A stretch of DNA of 64,000 nucleotides from Casuarius casuarius. Lineage: Eukaryota; Chordata; Aves; Casuariiformes; Casuariidae. The notes under the pieces were generated by a model that saw only the letters and a list, made by a program, of their open reading frames with translations, was not told where the DNA came from and did not search any database. Both the position numbers and the translations under genes were made by a program. The stretch is from positions 1,272,717-1,336,716 of the forward strand of contig PTFA01000092.1 of the NCBI GenBank assembly GCA_003342895.1. The letters run 5' to 3'. Positions 44,622 through 56,928 of the stretch are shown piece after piece. Each line of letters opens with the position of its first letter. Positions within the stretch are counted from its first letter, which is position 1.

Positions 44622-46956
44622 GTTAGCAGCAGAGTTAAGAGAGCTCAGAAAGCACCCACTTTGCAACTTTTTTTTTTTCCTTTTCCCTTTCTGCCTTTTG
44701 CACATGGACAGCCTTGAAGATGTGAGGGGTTTTGGCAGCTGGTTCCCCATGGGTCATTCAGTGATCTCTTCCCCATTCCTCTCCCATGTTGTACATGCAT
44801 TTCTTCAGCCCTTCCCTAATTTGTCTCTGGGGTAATGTCATAGTGCTTGGCTGAAAACGCAGTCATATTTTCAAAGGGTCTGACTGAGGTAGCATTCCTG
44901 ATTCTCCTCTGACGTATTTCTGCTTTTCACCACTCTCGGAAGAGACTCTGATCCACGATGCGTTAATTCATTCCCTATTTCCTCCAGGCCACTTGCCTTC
45001 CCTCAGCTTCCCTCAAGGACAGGCAAGGTAGAAGCAGTAAGAAAAAGGAAAGGGACATTTCTGTGGCCACTTGCCCCCAACTCACATGTCACATCCTGAA
45101 TTCCCATAGCTTCATAACCAGGCAAAAAATCACAGATCCCACTGAGCCAGAGTGGGGCTTTGTGAGCACAGCGCATCTTGGTAGCGCCCTGAACGTGTTG
45201 CAGGCTGGGCTGCCCAGGCTCGGGGCAGCTGGGAGCCTCCTGCTCTTTGGGAGCTGTGCTGGTTTGAGACCACGTCTACACCGTGAATCGGGCAAAATTA
45301 TCAGCCCCAGCCCAGGTGCATGGCAGCGTGTCCAGGCAGCCCCCCGGCTGGGACCGCTGCAGTGCCGTGCCCTGTGCTCTCTGCTGATGCCGCAGCGTCA
45401 GTCGGAAGCGTTCATCTCCGTCACTTCTGCTGCATTTGCTGTGCCAAGGTGTGGATTATTGCCCCAGAATCCCGCAGCTTAGGCAGGCGCTCGGGAGGGG
45501 TCATTGCTTGTTTTTTGCGTAAGCGAGGCTGCTCCGTGCCTCGTGGGCACTGGATAAATCAAGAGCGTGCTGAGCCCAGGCAGTGCCAGGGGAGAAGCTC
45601 ACCCCGTGCCGGGCAGCCAGGGCCGGCAGAAGGAGAGTGGGGCCATCTCAGGGCTGTGTCACTGTCCAGGTAGTCGAGATCTGGAGACCAATGGGTCTGG
45701 CTTTAGGAGACATACTTTAAAATGTGAGTATTCAAGCTGGTGGCTGCACCTGGGGTTTCTAGCTCGTCTGAGCAAGGATCAGAGGGTGCAAGGACATTTT
45801 TTAGCCTCTCCAGGCTGCTACTTTCAGCTGACGGGGAAGAGGGCAGGGGGCTGTGCAGGTCTCAGTGTCTAAATGCTCACTGCCAGGCAGAGGCAGGGTC
45901 AGGGCTTGCACCTCAGCACAGGCAGAGGGATCAAACTTTGCCCCCATCCAGTTCTTCTCACAGTTTAGGGATGTTTTGTCCCTTAAATTGTCTGGTGTTT
46001 GGGCTAGACAGACTCCTGTTTGCTGAGAAACAAAACCTGCTCCCTCCGGGGCTGCATGGACAAGGCTGGTTTGGAGCCCCACATCACATGCGTTTTCCAG
46101 GTGTGCAGAAGCAATGAATCAAACTAGTTTAAGGTAGAGCAGGTTTTGCTGATTGCTGGAGGGAAATGCCACCAAACTGCCTGGTCAGTGACGGTGAGAT
46201 TGCTTTCAGTGTGGCCTTAGCTTGGCTTGTAGCGTTGTGCCTACCCTTTTGTAGGTGTTCAGCTAACTGTGTCCTCAACATCAATGATTTTCCAGGGCAA
46301 TCAAGTGATTTGAAATCTCAGTGGTTTACAGGAGACTGTCTAGAAAAATTGTGGCTCCCTCCTCCCACTATGTTTCAGCAAAGTAATTGCCAAAGGCGTT
46401 GGAGCCACAGCCAGGGTGTCAGGACACGAGGGCAGAGGTCTGTGTCCCTCCCCAACCCCAGCACCACTTGTTAGCACAGAGGAGAGAAGGCAACACCAAA
46501 TGATCTGACATCAGCTTGGTGCTGCTGGCCAGAAAGGAAAAGCAAACACGCCGGAGTCATGGGAGCCATTCACACCCCTGCTTTGTGCAGGAACCTCAGG
46601 GCAGTGCATTTCCAAAAGACGGGGGCCGTTCGCTGAGCCCACAGAAGTCCTCCTGTGCTCACACAAATCACACGACCGTGAAGTGTCTCAGTCCTGCGTA
46701 GGCACAAAGATGGGTTGGGATAACTTCTTCAACCCTGTACGTTGTATGTGTCTTCTCTGAGGTTGTGTGAGTCTCCAACGATCTTCTGTCCGGGCCAGAA
46801 ACTCCAGGAATAAGGTGCTCCTTGCCCTCTCTTTTGTCCACAACTTCCACTTAGTTGTATTGTTTGGTATTGTCCTCTCGTTATGTTTTAACAGTGAAGC
46901 AGCAACATCTTTTGCCACCTGACACCATGCTAATGTACTATTGCTTCTGTTTAAAG
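44622..46956 (+). other. KCNQ2: Intron 10 (2335 nt)
   Basis: This is a GT-AG intron ending TGTTTAAAG. It has a T-rich stretch at 44669-44690, and no repeat family or extra exon was recognised. Confidence 0.87.
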
Positions 46957-46986
46957 GAAAGAGCAGCAGCCCGAGCCATCGCCAAG
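46957..46986 (+). CDS. KCNQ2: KCNQ2 exon 11: second 30-nt alternative microexon
   Basis: The exon is 30 nt, from acceptor TTCTGTTTAAAG to donor GTCTGT. In the KCNQ2 frame it reads (R)KEQQPEPSP(S). Human KCNQ2 has KDPPPEPSPS at this position in an alternatively included 30-nt segment, so the length, phase, KE/KD start and PEPSPS end all agree. The donor is suboptimal (GTCTGT), consistent with regulated inclusion. The central residues differ (QQ for PP). The next exon lies 12.8 kb downstream. Evidence for inclusion in this species is sequence only. Confidence 0.88.
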
Positions 46987-49900
46987 GTCTGTATCACTGC
47001 CGACATGCCATTCCCATGCATTCCGTGTAGATTTCTGTGTACGTGTGTGCGTGTGTGTACCGTGTCGTGGCGCCATTGAGGGACGCAGCCGAGGTATTAC
47101 GTGCTTGTTCTGTGCTGTGGCAGTCCAACGTATCTACGTGTAATGCTGGGCCTTAAATCACGTCTTCCTTCCAACCTGCCTCGAGCTGCCGCTCCGAGGA
47201 TGGGGAGGTTATGGGGGTAGAGTGACGGCAAGGCTGAGGAGGGCAGCACGGGCAGAGCTGGCAGACCCTTACCCGGGGTGATGGCAGGGCATTGGTTTAT
47301 GCTGCTTTTTTCTTTTGTTGCTAGAGTTGTAGCTAAAACACATACTGCAGGCTCAGTGAATGCCGACGGATGGTTGATGCTTTGCGTATGTCTCCACCAC
47401 TCAGTGCCGTGCTGGGCGGAGGTGACGTGGGAGATGGAAGTTGTCACCACGTCACCGAGTTAGCAAGTCCTCCTGAGCGGCTCAGAGCTCTTCGAGCTGC
47501 AGGGCACTTTGTGGTGCAGGCATGGCCCCGCTGCTCAGCTGGGCACAGAGGGGTCCCTGATGTTGCACGACGGTGCATGGTAGAGACATCCTTTCCTGAT
47601 CCCTCTCCCTGTTGCCTCACAACCCCCGGATAAAGCGCAGTCGCTGCTTTGTCTTTCTTTCACGCCTCGAGTCCGCGACGCAGGGCGTGCTCAGCCAGGC
47701 ACGCTCTGAGAAGTGGCGAGCGCCTTCCTCGGCCAGTCGTAATCCCGACCTGATGGGGAGTTTATCTATTCAGATGTCCCAGGGAAAGCAATCAGGCTGG
47801 TATTTGGGATACACTTTTCATCCATCTGGACATATTTAATTCTGGGAATTTTTTCTATATTTTCCCAGTTCTTTTAAGAAGTAATTCTGGGATTGGATCT
47901 CCATTTTTTTCTTGGGAAGCAAGACACAAAACTGATAATCTGCGGAGATCATCTGCTTGGCTTTTTGATCTTCCATCCCATACTACAAAACTTAGCTTAC
48001 AGCCTAAATATGTTAAACACTGACTATGCTTTGCCATTTGCCAGGTTTTGAAAGTATAACTGAAGGCTGGCATTTCACAGATGTAACTTTCTGCTATGTC
48101 TTTTAGCTTATAATAGGCTAGAAACTAATTTTTTCCTGGCACAAAATCCAACCAAAGATACCTGGGCAGATATGGTGCCAGTGAAAGGGAGGAGCAGTTC
48201 AACCTCCCTTTTTTTCCTACTCTTTTTTTCTGTCTTTCATTTGAGCTTTTCTTTGCGAGCAGAATCTCCATAGTACTCCATCCACTTCCTGCCAAATAAA
48301 CTTAATCACCAAGATCATGTTTCAACTACCCAGAATTTGTTTTTTTCCTGCTTGGGGTCTCAGCTGGTGTAGTGAAAGGGAAGGCAGCCTCCATCCAGCA
48401 TTGTTTAAACAGGGAACATTACTTGGGAAGTGCTGTCCTGGAGCAGACCAACGTCTTGGCCACCTGCCCTTGGACGCATCAAAGGATAAATCCACATTTC
48501 TCAGCGGCATGTGACTCTGCAGTGAGAAGAAATCTCTTTTCAAACCAATCAGCTTCACAGCTGAAGACATCTGAGGACTGATGGTCCCATGTAGGGATGC
48601 ACCAGCCAGCTCCCCTGCGGTTGCAGGCACTGTCTTTACTTCTGTGCACATTTCCCTTTGAATCTCAGTCCTGTCTTGCAGGGTTTGTTTTCACTAGTTA
48701 ATACACTAGGTAAAATTTCATATTTCTTCATATAGATTGCAGATTTTTCCCTGCTAATTTTCTACATTGTTTTCTTAATCTTATGTCACAAAAAGAAGCA
48801 AAAATGCCCTTCCACTGCCCTTTTTCATCATATTTCTTACTACATTCAGCTCCTTGCTCAGGGTCATTTCCAAATACTCTTTTCTTAGTCCTGTAGTGCA
48901 TCTCCTGCAACGCTGATGGGTTTTGTTGCCCTCTGTCATAAGATGCTAAACCTGAGCCGAGGAGTGCTTACTCTGAGGATCTGCAGCTGGCATGTCTATG
49001 GTGTTAGAGGACTTTCCAGATGGTTCAGTACAGCGGCCATAGCACAGTCAAAGCTGTTTCCTTCTGCATTTTGTTGGGGCAGTATCACTTCTACCTTCTC
49101 CCACTGCTCTTGTCAGCCTGATCATGCCTCAGACCCCAGGGAGGCATTTTGCTCAGAGGACCCTACCCTTACAGGGTCCCAAATCTGATATTCCTTGAAT
49201 AAAAGTTCCTGGATCTTTTGCAGTCACATCCCGACATCTTACCCACTTTGATTTTCGGCAGCCTTGCAATGATACTCAGTGTGTCATCTGGCTGTAGTTT
49301 TGATTAGATTTAGACTGTCATAAGATGAGAAAATGCATCCCTTTTGTGGAGCTGTAATTAGCAACCCACTCGATGGTTAATCATCCAGCCAGGGCTTGTC
49401 GCTAATGACTGTTTCACTAAGGAAACTCCTCAGTGTGAATTAATTCTCATAGCGGACCCCGGCACCGCACTTCTGCTGCTGCAGCTGGTGAAGGATTCAC
49501 TTTCCATTTCCCTCGGTGTAAGGAAACATACTGTCTCTGCATCCGGGCATGCGTAACTCTTCCATCTGCTGTAGTTACGTGCAGGGAGTGGCTGATTTCC
49601 TATATCCCTCTTTGCATAACTGATACACCGCAGAGTCCTTAGAGCAAGCAGAAAGGGCTCTTCTGCTACGTTACGTCTCAACAGCTGGTTTTAAGTTGAG
49701 CGGAGATGCCAGCACGGCTCATGTGAACGTGGGAAGCAAGCTTTGCCTTGCAAGGTCCGAGCACGTCCTGTGCATCCTGTCGGCCCCGAGCCCGCAGGGA
49801 GCCTCCGAGGCAGCTCCTGCCCCGGGAGCTGCTGCCCAGGGAGGGAGGTGCGATGCGGGGAGGCCTTGCCGCCTCCCGGGCAGGGGTGCCCGTCCCAGAG

Positions 49901-50989
49901 TGAGCACGTTAGCATGCCATAGGCTGGGGTTCATCTGTTTTACTCCGGTGGCTTTTGATTTGGTCTTGGAGATAAACAGGACAGCCTATCTGGGCAATGG
50001 GTTATGTCCTTTCTCTCTCATTTCTGTTTTGTTTTCCACTGCGAGCTTGCCTACATCCATCTCTGCCCGAGTAGCGTGAAGTCGTGTGCTGATCTGCTCC
50101 TGGGAGACGTGAGCTTATTCCCCATGACATGGAGCCCGGGCTGTGATGAGCACAAAAGATGCTGCCCTTTTGCTACATGCTACGTACCCTCCCCCTTTTT
50201 ATTTTCTCTCCTTTTTTAAAAACTGCTTACACGGTTCCCTCTGTTGCCGGTGGCTTTGGGTGCTGTCTGTGTGTCCACCCTACGATCTGCATTGGCCGGG
50301 AGAAGTGGCCGGCTGCACTTCCCAAGGCCGAGTCGTGCTGCAGAAGTAGTTACCCCCGTTCACGTCTGCGGGACCACGCTTGAGCGGGGTCTGACCATGA
50401 GTCCTGCCTGCTCGTAATGCCAGCCAAGGAAGGCTGCTGAGCCGTGGGGCTTTTCTCACCACTGCCACTGTGGAAAGCTAGCGATTCAGAGTGGTTAATG
50501 GGCTTTGCTTACTCGTATGCTAATCAAGCTGAAAATGCACTGTGGCACCTTGTCTCTGTTTATTTTGTCTTCTGATTGTAACATCAAAAGGACAAGCATA
50601 CGGTTAGCCAGGACTATGGAGACTCCTCTATGAAATGTGCACTCCAGATGTGCTTTAACAAACGGTTTGTTAAACATCTGAAGGCATCTGTGACCAGATT
50701 TGGTCCACTGGTACTTTCCAAAACATGATTGGGCAAAAGTGAAAAAAGCAGTGACCCAAATGATCGTCATAATACATTAATATCAGAGAAAAAGAAACAG
50801 AAGGATTCCGGGGAACTGGGAAGCTAAAAATCAGATTACTTTGTCCAGCATGAGTTAAGTCTTGTAGGTAACGAGGGGAACCTCTTTAAAAGGTTGTCCT
50901 CAAGTTTGATTTGTCCCTGACCGTAGCGAACTCAGCAAAACCTTGGCCATTACCTTGAATGAATGCTGGACTGGGCCAATTCGTAACCT

Positions 50990-51072
50990 GTATGTGTATC
51001 TGTGTGTGTGTGTGTGTTGGTTTTATATACATATGTGTATATGTATATAAAAGTGTATGTATGTGTCTGTCT
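50990..51072. repeat. TG/TA compound microsatellite
   Basis: A run of TGTGTGTG units passes into TATACATATG and TGTATATG units and ends in TGTATGTATGTG. It is likely length-polymorphic. Confidence 0.9.
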
Positions 51073-52955
51073 GAGATACACACTAGATTGATATTTCTGT
51101 TCAGGGGTGTGATTAAGGCTTTTGTATGCACTGGAGGATGCCTCTGGTCGACTCAGTGGGCCCCTGGTCACCCAGCCTGGGGTGTCAGAGGTGGGACTCC
51201 AACCACTGCTGCCCATGGAAGCGGATGTCAACCACAGGAGCCCAATGGGCCACACTGGCCTGGGTTGGCGTTCGACCTTTCAGCTGATTAAACTGGTATC
51301 AGAGACTCATGCTGGGACTGACAGTAATCTGGAAATAATCAGTTGCCTTTAGGGGAGCGGATTATTTGCACAGAAGGGACTGCTTCTTTCTGTAGAGACT
51401 GCAGAGGAGACCGAGCAGCCGGGTAACCGATGCGTCTCCCCAGGGCTCTGCATGCCGAATATCCCGCTCCCATGCCGTGAAGCTCAGACCCCAGCTCTAG
51501 AGCCACCCCGGTAGCCCCGCTGGCCCCTGGGGCTCCCTGGGGACGCGGGGGCTCCTTGCAGGTGCCTTAGGAGTCCTAAGGAAAGAGAGGGTGGTACCAG
51601 CCAAACTTGCACGGGATGCTGCGAAGCAGAGCGAATACTTGCAAATTCCTTCCGTGAGCAACCGTGGGCTCTGCAGATTGCCGAGTTCAAATTTAAAACC
51701 AGACTGGCTTTTTACACCCTTCAGCCTTTTCAGTCTATCTGTGAGCTCAGCAAGTAACACCCGCTGGTGGCTGTGTGGATCCTTTCCAGGTGGGGTGATG
51801 TGGGCCACCTCATTACCATCACGCAGGTAGAGGGCTGCTCCATGGCGTGGAGAACCCTAGTCTCGGTGGCAATCTACTGGTAGGGGAGTGCCTGAGCAGT
51901 GATTCGGGATGGGTTCACGGGAGCTGTGGTGGTGCCTTAACAAAGTCAGTAACTCCCCATGAGTGTTAGCGGCCTGTCTGACAAGCGTTGCGAAAAACAG
52001 CCACGTGAACGTCAACGTTCAAATTCCTTCCCATAGGGGACTGCACCACACTCCGTTTATGTATGTATACATTTTTTAATGCCAGGCTTAATCTAATGCT
52101 ATTGCCTGTATGGGAAGTGCAATTTATTCACACATTAACTAGATCTTTTGGTGAGTTTTTTTTCTGAAAAAGGAGAAAAAGGAAAAAAATTAAGATTTTT
52201 TGGATGTTGTTGGAGAAAACAAGTTAAATTTTTGGCTCTCCGTGACTTAGGCCAAAAAAAAAAGTTCTTTTTTATCTGTTTAGAGGAAGAAGAGAACACT
52301 TTTTATTCCCAATGGAAAAAGAAAATCTTCCTGCAGAACTCAGTCAAGTCAATTGTAGATGAACTGATGCCACCAATTCAATGCAGAATGAGTCATTCTG
52401 ATAATGGCATTTGATCACAGACAGACTAATTTCAGGAATCCCCATGAACTTTTTTTTTTTTAATTTAAAGCTCAAATGGAAAAATCCTGTCATGAACCCG
52501 GCCCTCAAAACACCTGTCTTTTAAACCTAGAGTCAGTAATCAAGTTTCCTGTTTGGCATTTGCTTCCAGGTCTAATTTTTACTCTCCCCTCATTTCCAGT
52601 AAAAGCAAACCGTGCAGAGAGTCACTATGCGGATGCTGCTCAGGAAACTCTAGGTACCACGGGAAATGCGTCGCACGGAACTAATCAAAAGCTGCACGGC
52701 TCATTCTCCCTCTACCCTGCTACCACCCGTTCTGATCACTTCTCTGCTTAATAGAGGTACTAGATGAGTAAAAAAAACATGAAAGAGCCTCCCCATTGCC
52801 CACTCAGAAATTAGAGGCTTCCCTGTCTGCCAATCATGCAGAGCACATGAATCAAAGAGACGAGGATGGGGAATTTGGTCTGGGCTAGCAAGCCAGTGAC
52901 TGCTCAGCAATGAAGGAGGCCAGGAACTGGAGTTTCATAAATGATGGAAAATGAG

Positions 52956-52971
52956 AAAAAAAAAAAAAAAA
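52956..52971. repeat. Poly-A tract
   Basis: This is an uninterrupted run of about 16 A following GAAAATGAG. No retroelement body was recognised in front of it. Confidence 0.85.
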
Positions 52972-53436
52972 GACCCCTTCCTCCCTATCGTTTCATCCCT
53001 CCTCAAGGTCCAGGCAACCCTTGCAAATTGAACTGCACTGTGCAGCAATATCAAGTCAGTAGCATCAGAAATCCCAGCTTCCCACCTCCGCTCGATCACC
53101 ATTCCTTTGGCTCTCTGAACACCGGCAAATTGACCTTGCCTGGTTTTGTGGCATTTGGAAGCCATGGCTTGCCTATCTAGCACCTCTACTACGCAGTTAG
53201 AGAAGGACTAATCTCAGCCTGTCCCACTAGCCATAGGGATACGTGTTCCCCTTAGCGTTGACAGTAGGATTGGGAATGGTTCTGTATCTAGATCCAAGGG
53301 GGAACAGATAGATAGAGCAGAGGGCTTCGTACGTGCAGTCATTACCTTTTTCATCAAGTTGACAATTGCTAGGCAGCTTCAAAGAACTCCCAGTGTGCGT
53401 CCCTTAATGCACCCATCTGATGACCATAATGGTACA

Positions 53437-53480
53437 CAGATATATATATGTGTGTGTGTATATACATATATATATATAAT
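53437..53480. repeat. TA/TG compound microsatellite
   Basis: TATATATA, GTGTGTGTG, then ATATACATATATATATA form a simple compound repeat in intron 11. Confidence 0.9.
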
Positions 53481-56284
53481 TTTCCTTACGTATAGATACA
53501 TCTATTTTCATGCCTACACTGGAAGAGAGTCTCTTCCCCTGCCCCAGACACTGCTCCTCAGCAGCAAACATGCACCTTCTCGAATTACTGATGCCCAGAG
53601 TTTGCATGCTTTGAATGCTGACAGGTAAACCCCGTGAGCCATCTTCCCCCCGAAGCGAGGGCAGGATGGTAAGCCCAGGAGTGGCAGGGCACTGAGTGAT
53701 GCAGCATGTTCGTGAAATCGGATTTTTGCATGCTCTTTTTTGGAATCCATTCTAATTCTCAAAATCACCAGTCTGTCTCTGTCAGAAAGCCTATAAACTA
53801 CAGTTAAAAAGTACATGTATCTATGGTTTTCTCCATTAATTGTTCCAACTTGTATCTTTTGCTTTCCTACTATTTTTTTTCTTGCTGGCTATTTTTACTG
53901 TCCGTCAGACTAGAGGCTAGGGATTCACACCTGAGCCCTGCGTGTAGTGTAAGGTCAGAATCAGCATGGTAAATCCCATCTCCGAATGGGTAACAAAGAG
54001 GAAGGGGGCATGATCTAGGTTTCATGATAAGCAGTTTTCCCTCCAGGAAACTCGCCTGTACCTGGGTAAATAGCCTGAATCTTTGAGTTAGCCTCCTGCT
54101 ATGTGTTTGATGGTACTGTGACCTCCCTTGGAGTTTATCCTTGAAAGTACTGGCTTAAATATTGGGTGATCATCAGCTGCACAGAGAGTAGTTCAACAAA
54201 TTTCCAGGAGGCAAAGATTTGGTTAATAGTCTAGCTGAAAAATTTATCATATCGTCTGCAGTGTTTCCATTTGCCAGGGGAGGTTGTTTCGTCCTTGGAG
54301 GCAGAGGCCTATTGCAAGCAGGGACTCCTCCCCGGAGAAGGGCTGCTTTCAATTGCTTAGCGTTGGAGTTGTTTTTGGCAGAATTTAAAACCAGCAGTGA
54401 CATTCATAATGCTGTCCTCTCACCTGTCCACGTCCAGTTCTGTTCTCTGGAAAATCAGCCACTCTGATCTTAACTGGTCTGTTCCCAGTCTTGTGTTTGT
54501 TAGCAAAACGGAGTTGCATGTCTTCCTAGGCATGATTTTTTTAATTGATAAAGCCACTATAAATTTTCCTATTTTCTCCTGAATTCCTTCCCCCTGTGGT
54601 CCTCATTTCATCTCCCCCATCTTGAGTTCTACGAGGGAAAGGGAGGATGAAACAAATCGTTATCTAAACATCTTCTTCCTCCACTGGAGATCCTGAGAAG
54701 GAGGACTACACAATGCAGTTCTTCCAGTCACAAAGAAGTCTTGAACTTTGGTGTAGCTACAGGGGCATCTTTGTTACCTGCATCCATCCTGAATACAGTG
54801 TCATACATACTGTGCTTTAGCAAAACTATAGATTAACCTTGAATTTGCTAGACCCGTTGGGCTGTCTGCCTGCGTTCACCCAAAGCAAAAATTCCTCCGT
54901 GTTGATGTGAGTGCTGAGGCACCCGCAGATAAGATGCACATGATGAAATAACTGAACAGTACGGCACAGTGGGGCAATCATGGAAAGCTCAATGTAGGTA
55001 AATTAATAGAAAACTCCTTACGAGCAGTGGTTCCTTAATGTACTAAAACAATGATCTCTAGTCAATAAATGCAATAATGCGTGCATTTTTAGTCAATAAT
55101 GTAACTATACCAACCCAGATTAGCAAGTCTATTATATTCTGCTTTGTAAAAGACTTATCTGGAGTCTACCCAGGGACGCGGAGGCACCACAGATTTATAC
55201 CTGACAGTAGGAAGAAATGGCACACAGACCCGTAAAGGAAAGGTAGTTGCAGACCCCTTGACTGGCCTGTGGATCTGGGTGCAGTGTGTTTCTAAAAGTC
55301 TTGTTAAAAGAATAATTGACCAGGCTCAAAGATGTAATCTAGCTGTTTTGCTTTGCTCACAAAATGCAAAACAGCCGAGCTGGAAAATAGCAAAAGGTTT
55401 CTTGAAAATGCAGGGCATGTGCGGGGTGGCATTTGACAGCAATCTTCTTGACAGCGGTTCAAGCCACTGCAAAACCATGAGGGACAAAAGCCGTGTGACA
55501 GGAGCAGGGGGGTGACAGCACAAGGCACCGATCAAGTTCTGAGCGTTCAGTGATGTTGAAAAATGCCAAAAGCCAAGGTTAAAGGCTGCAGCCAGGCATG
55601 TTTCTGTCTGTGGTGTCCCTTCACGTGCCCTCCCCGGGCACGAGGCCCCATGCCCAGGCTGGCCCCAGGCTGACGTGGTGGCGTGGGGACAGTGCGGCTC
55701 CAGGCTTCCCAATTATCACAAATTCAGTGCTGCCCTTCACCCCAGGTCTAACACTGCTGCTGTTGCAGGAGGAAGAGAAGAGGCTATTCTCCGTGACAGC
55801 AATCACTGGCTCTTTTTATTTTTTCCCTATGCCCAAGCTGCCTGTTTCTAGAAACTCCATCCTTGAAGCAATGGCTTTTCTGAAATCATGGGGGGTGGAC
55901 CAGGTATGAACCCAGTCTTGATTTCTGCTCTAGGCACAGCAGGTGTTGCACACCCAGGCATATTTTCCTTTCCTTGAAGTTTCCAGTAGTTGGTTTCTGT
56001 CTCTTATTCGCATCTGCAACCAGACGAGAGCCCAGTGACCCACAAAGGCTAAAATTCACTCCTAGCACTTCTACCTGTTTCTAACAAGCTGTTCTCATGT
56101 GCCATGAGCTGAGCACAAACTCTGGATCAAAGAACTATTTATCATTTACCATTTACCTCATTTATCAACAGGAGGTAACTTCTTCCTCCTAGCCATAGCT
56201 TTTCAGAAGAAAAAACACTGGTTTTAGTTGAGTTTGTGTGCAGAGATGGATCCATGGAGTCCATGATAGTCTAACTCGGTTTGG

Positions 56285-56285
56285 N
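56285..56285. other. Single ambiguous base (n)
   Basis: The sequence reads TTGGNTAACA. It lies deep in intron 11 and does not affect any coding segment. Confidence 0.99.
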
Positions 56286-56898
56286 TAACATTTGCTGTCT
56301 CTAAAATGGAAGGAGAAAACAGAAGAATTGCTCAAGTGTAGTTTAAAATCAGTGACAGGAGATTACAAGTGGTCATTTTTATTGAGCCAAAATTACTACT
56401 AACATAAGGAATCCACATTTTAAAGAAGTGCTGATACAATACAGCCAAAAGCTGAATGTCCTGTAAACTTTCCCTGAAGTCAGTCTGCAAACATAGTTTC
56501 CGTTTAATAAGTTTTCAATAGGTACCCACTGAACGTGGCCATGAAGATCTGGGAACTAAACCCTGCCCCTATTTGCAGTTCCAGCTTCCCGTAGTCTGTG
56601 TCTCCCGTTACAAAGCCACGCAGTTTTCTTTGCCTTCCCTTCCCCTTAGGACGAGCAGGACGCGTGCTCTGTGCTCACGCCGCCCGTAGTCATCGTGATT
56701 GCCAGCTTCCATTCGTGGTGTTGTGTGTGGCTGGACTGCTGCTTTCCTCATGGTCATGTCACCAACACGTTCACTTACGCTGACTTGAGGCCCATCTGCT
56801 TGATTGACATCTAAATTCCACTTCTCTGAGACACTCTGCGTCACTCTGCATGACTTTCTGGTTGAATGAGAACATGATCTTGGATTAGCTGACAACAT

Positions 56899-56928
56899 AC
56901 ATATATATATATATATGTGTATATACAT
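56899..56928. repeat. AT microsatellite
   Basis: This is an ATAT run ending in GTGTATATAC, and is simple sequence only. Confidence 0.9.

Noticed and set aside
55770..55905. TTGCAG followed by GAGGAAGAGAAGAGG and later CAGGTATG, suggesting an exon in intron 11
   Set aside because: The predicted peptide has no KCNQ similarity and the expected exon 11 to exon 12 sequence is already complete without it.
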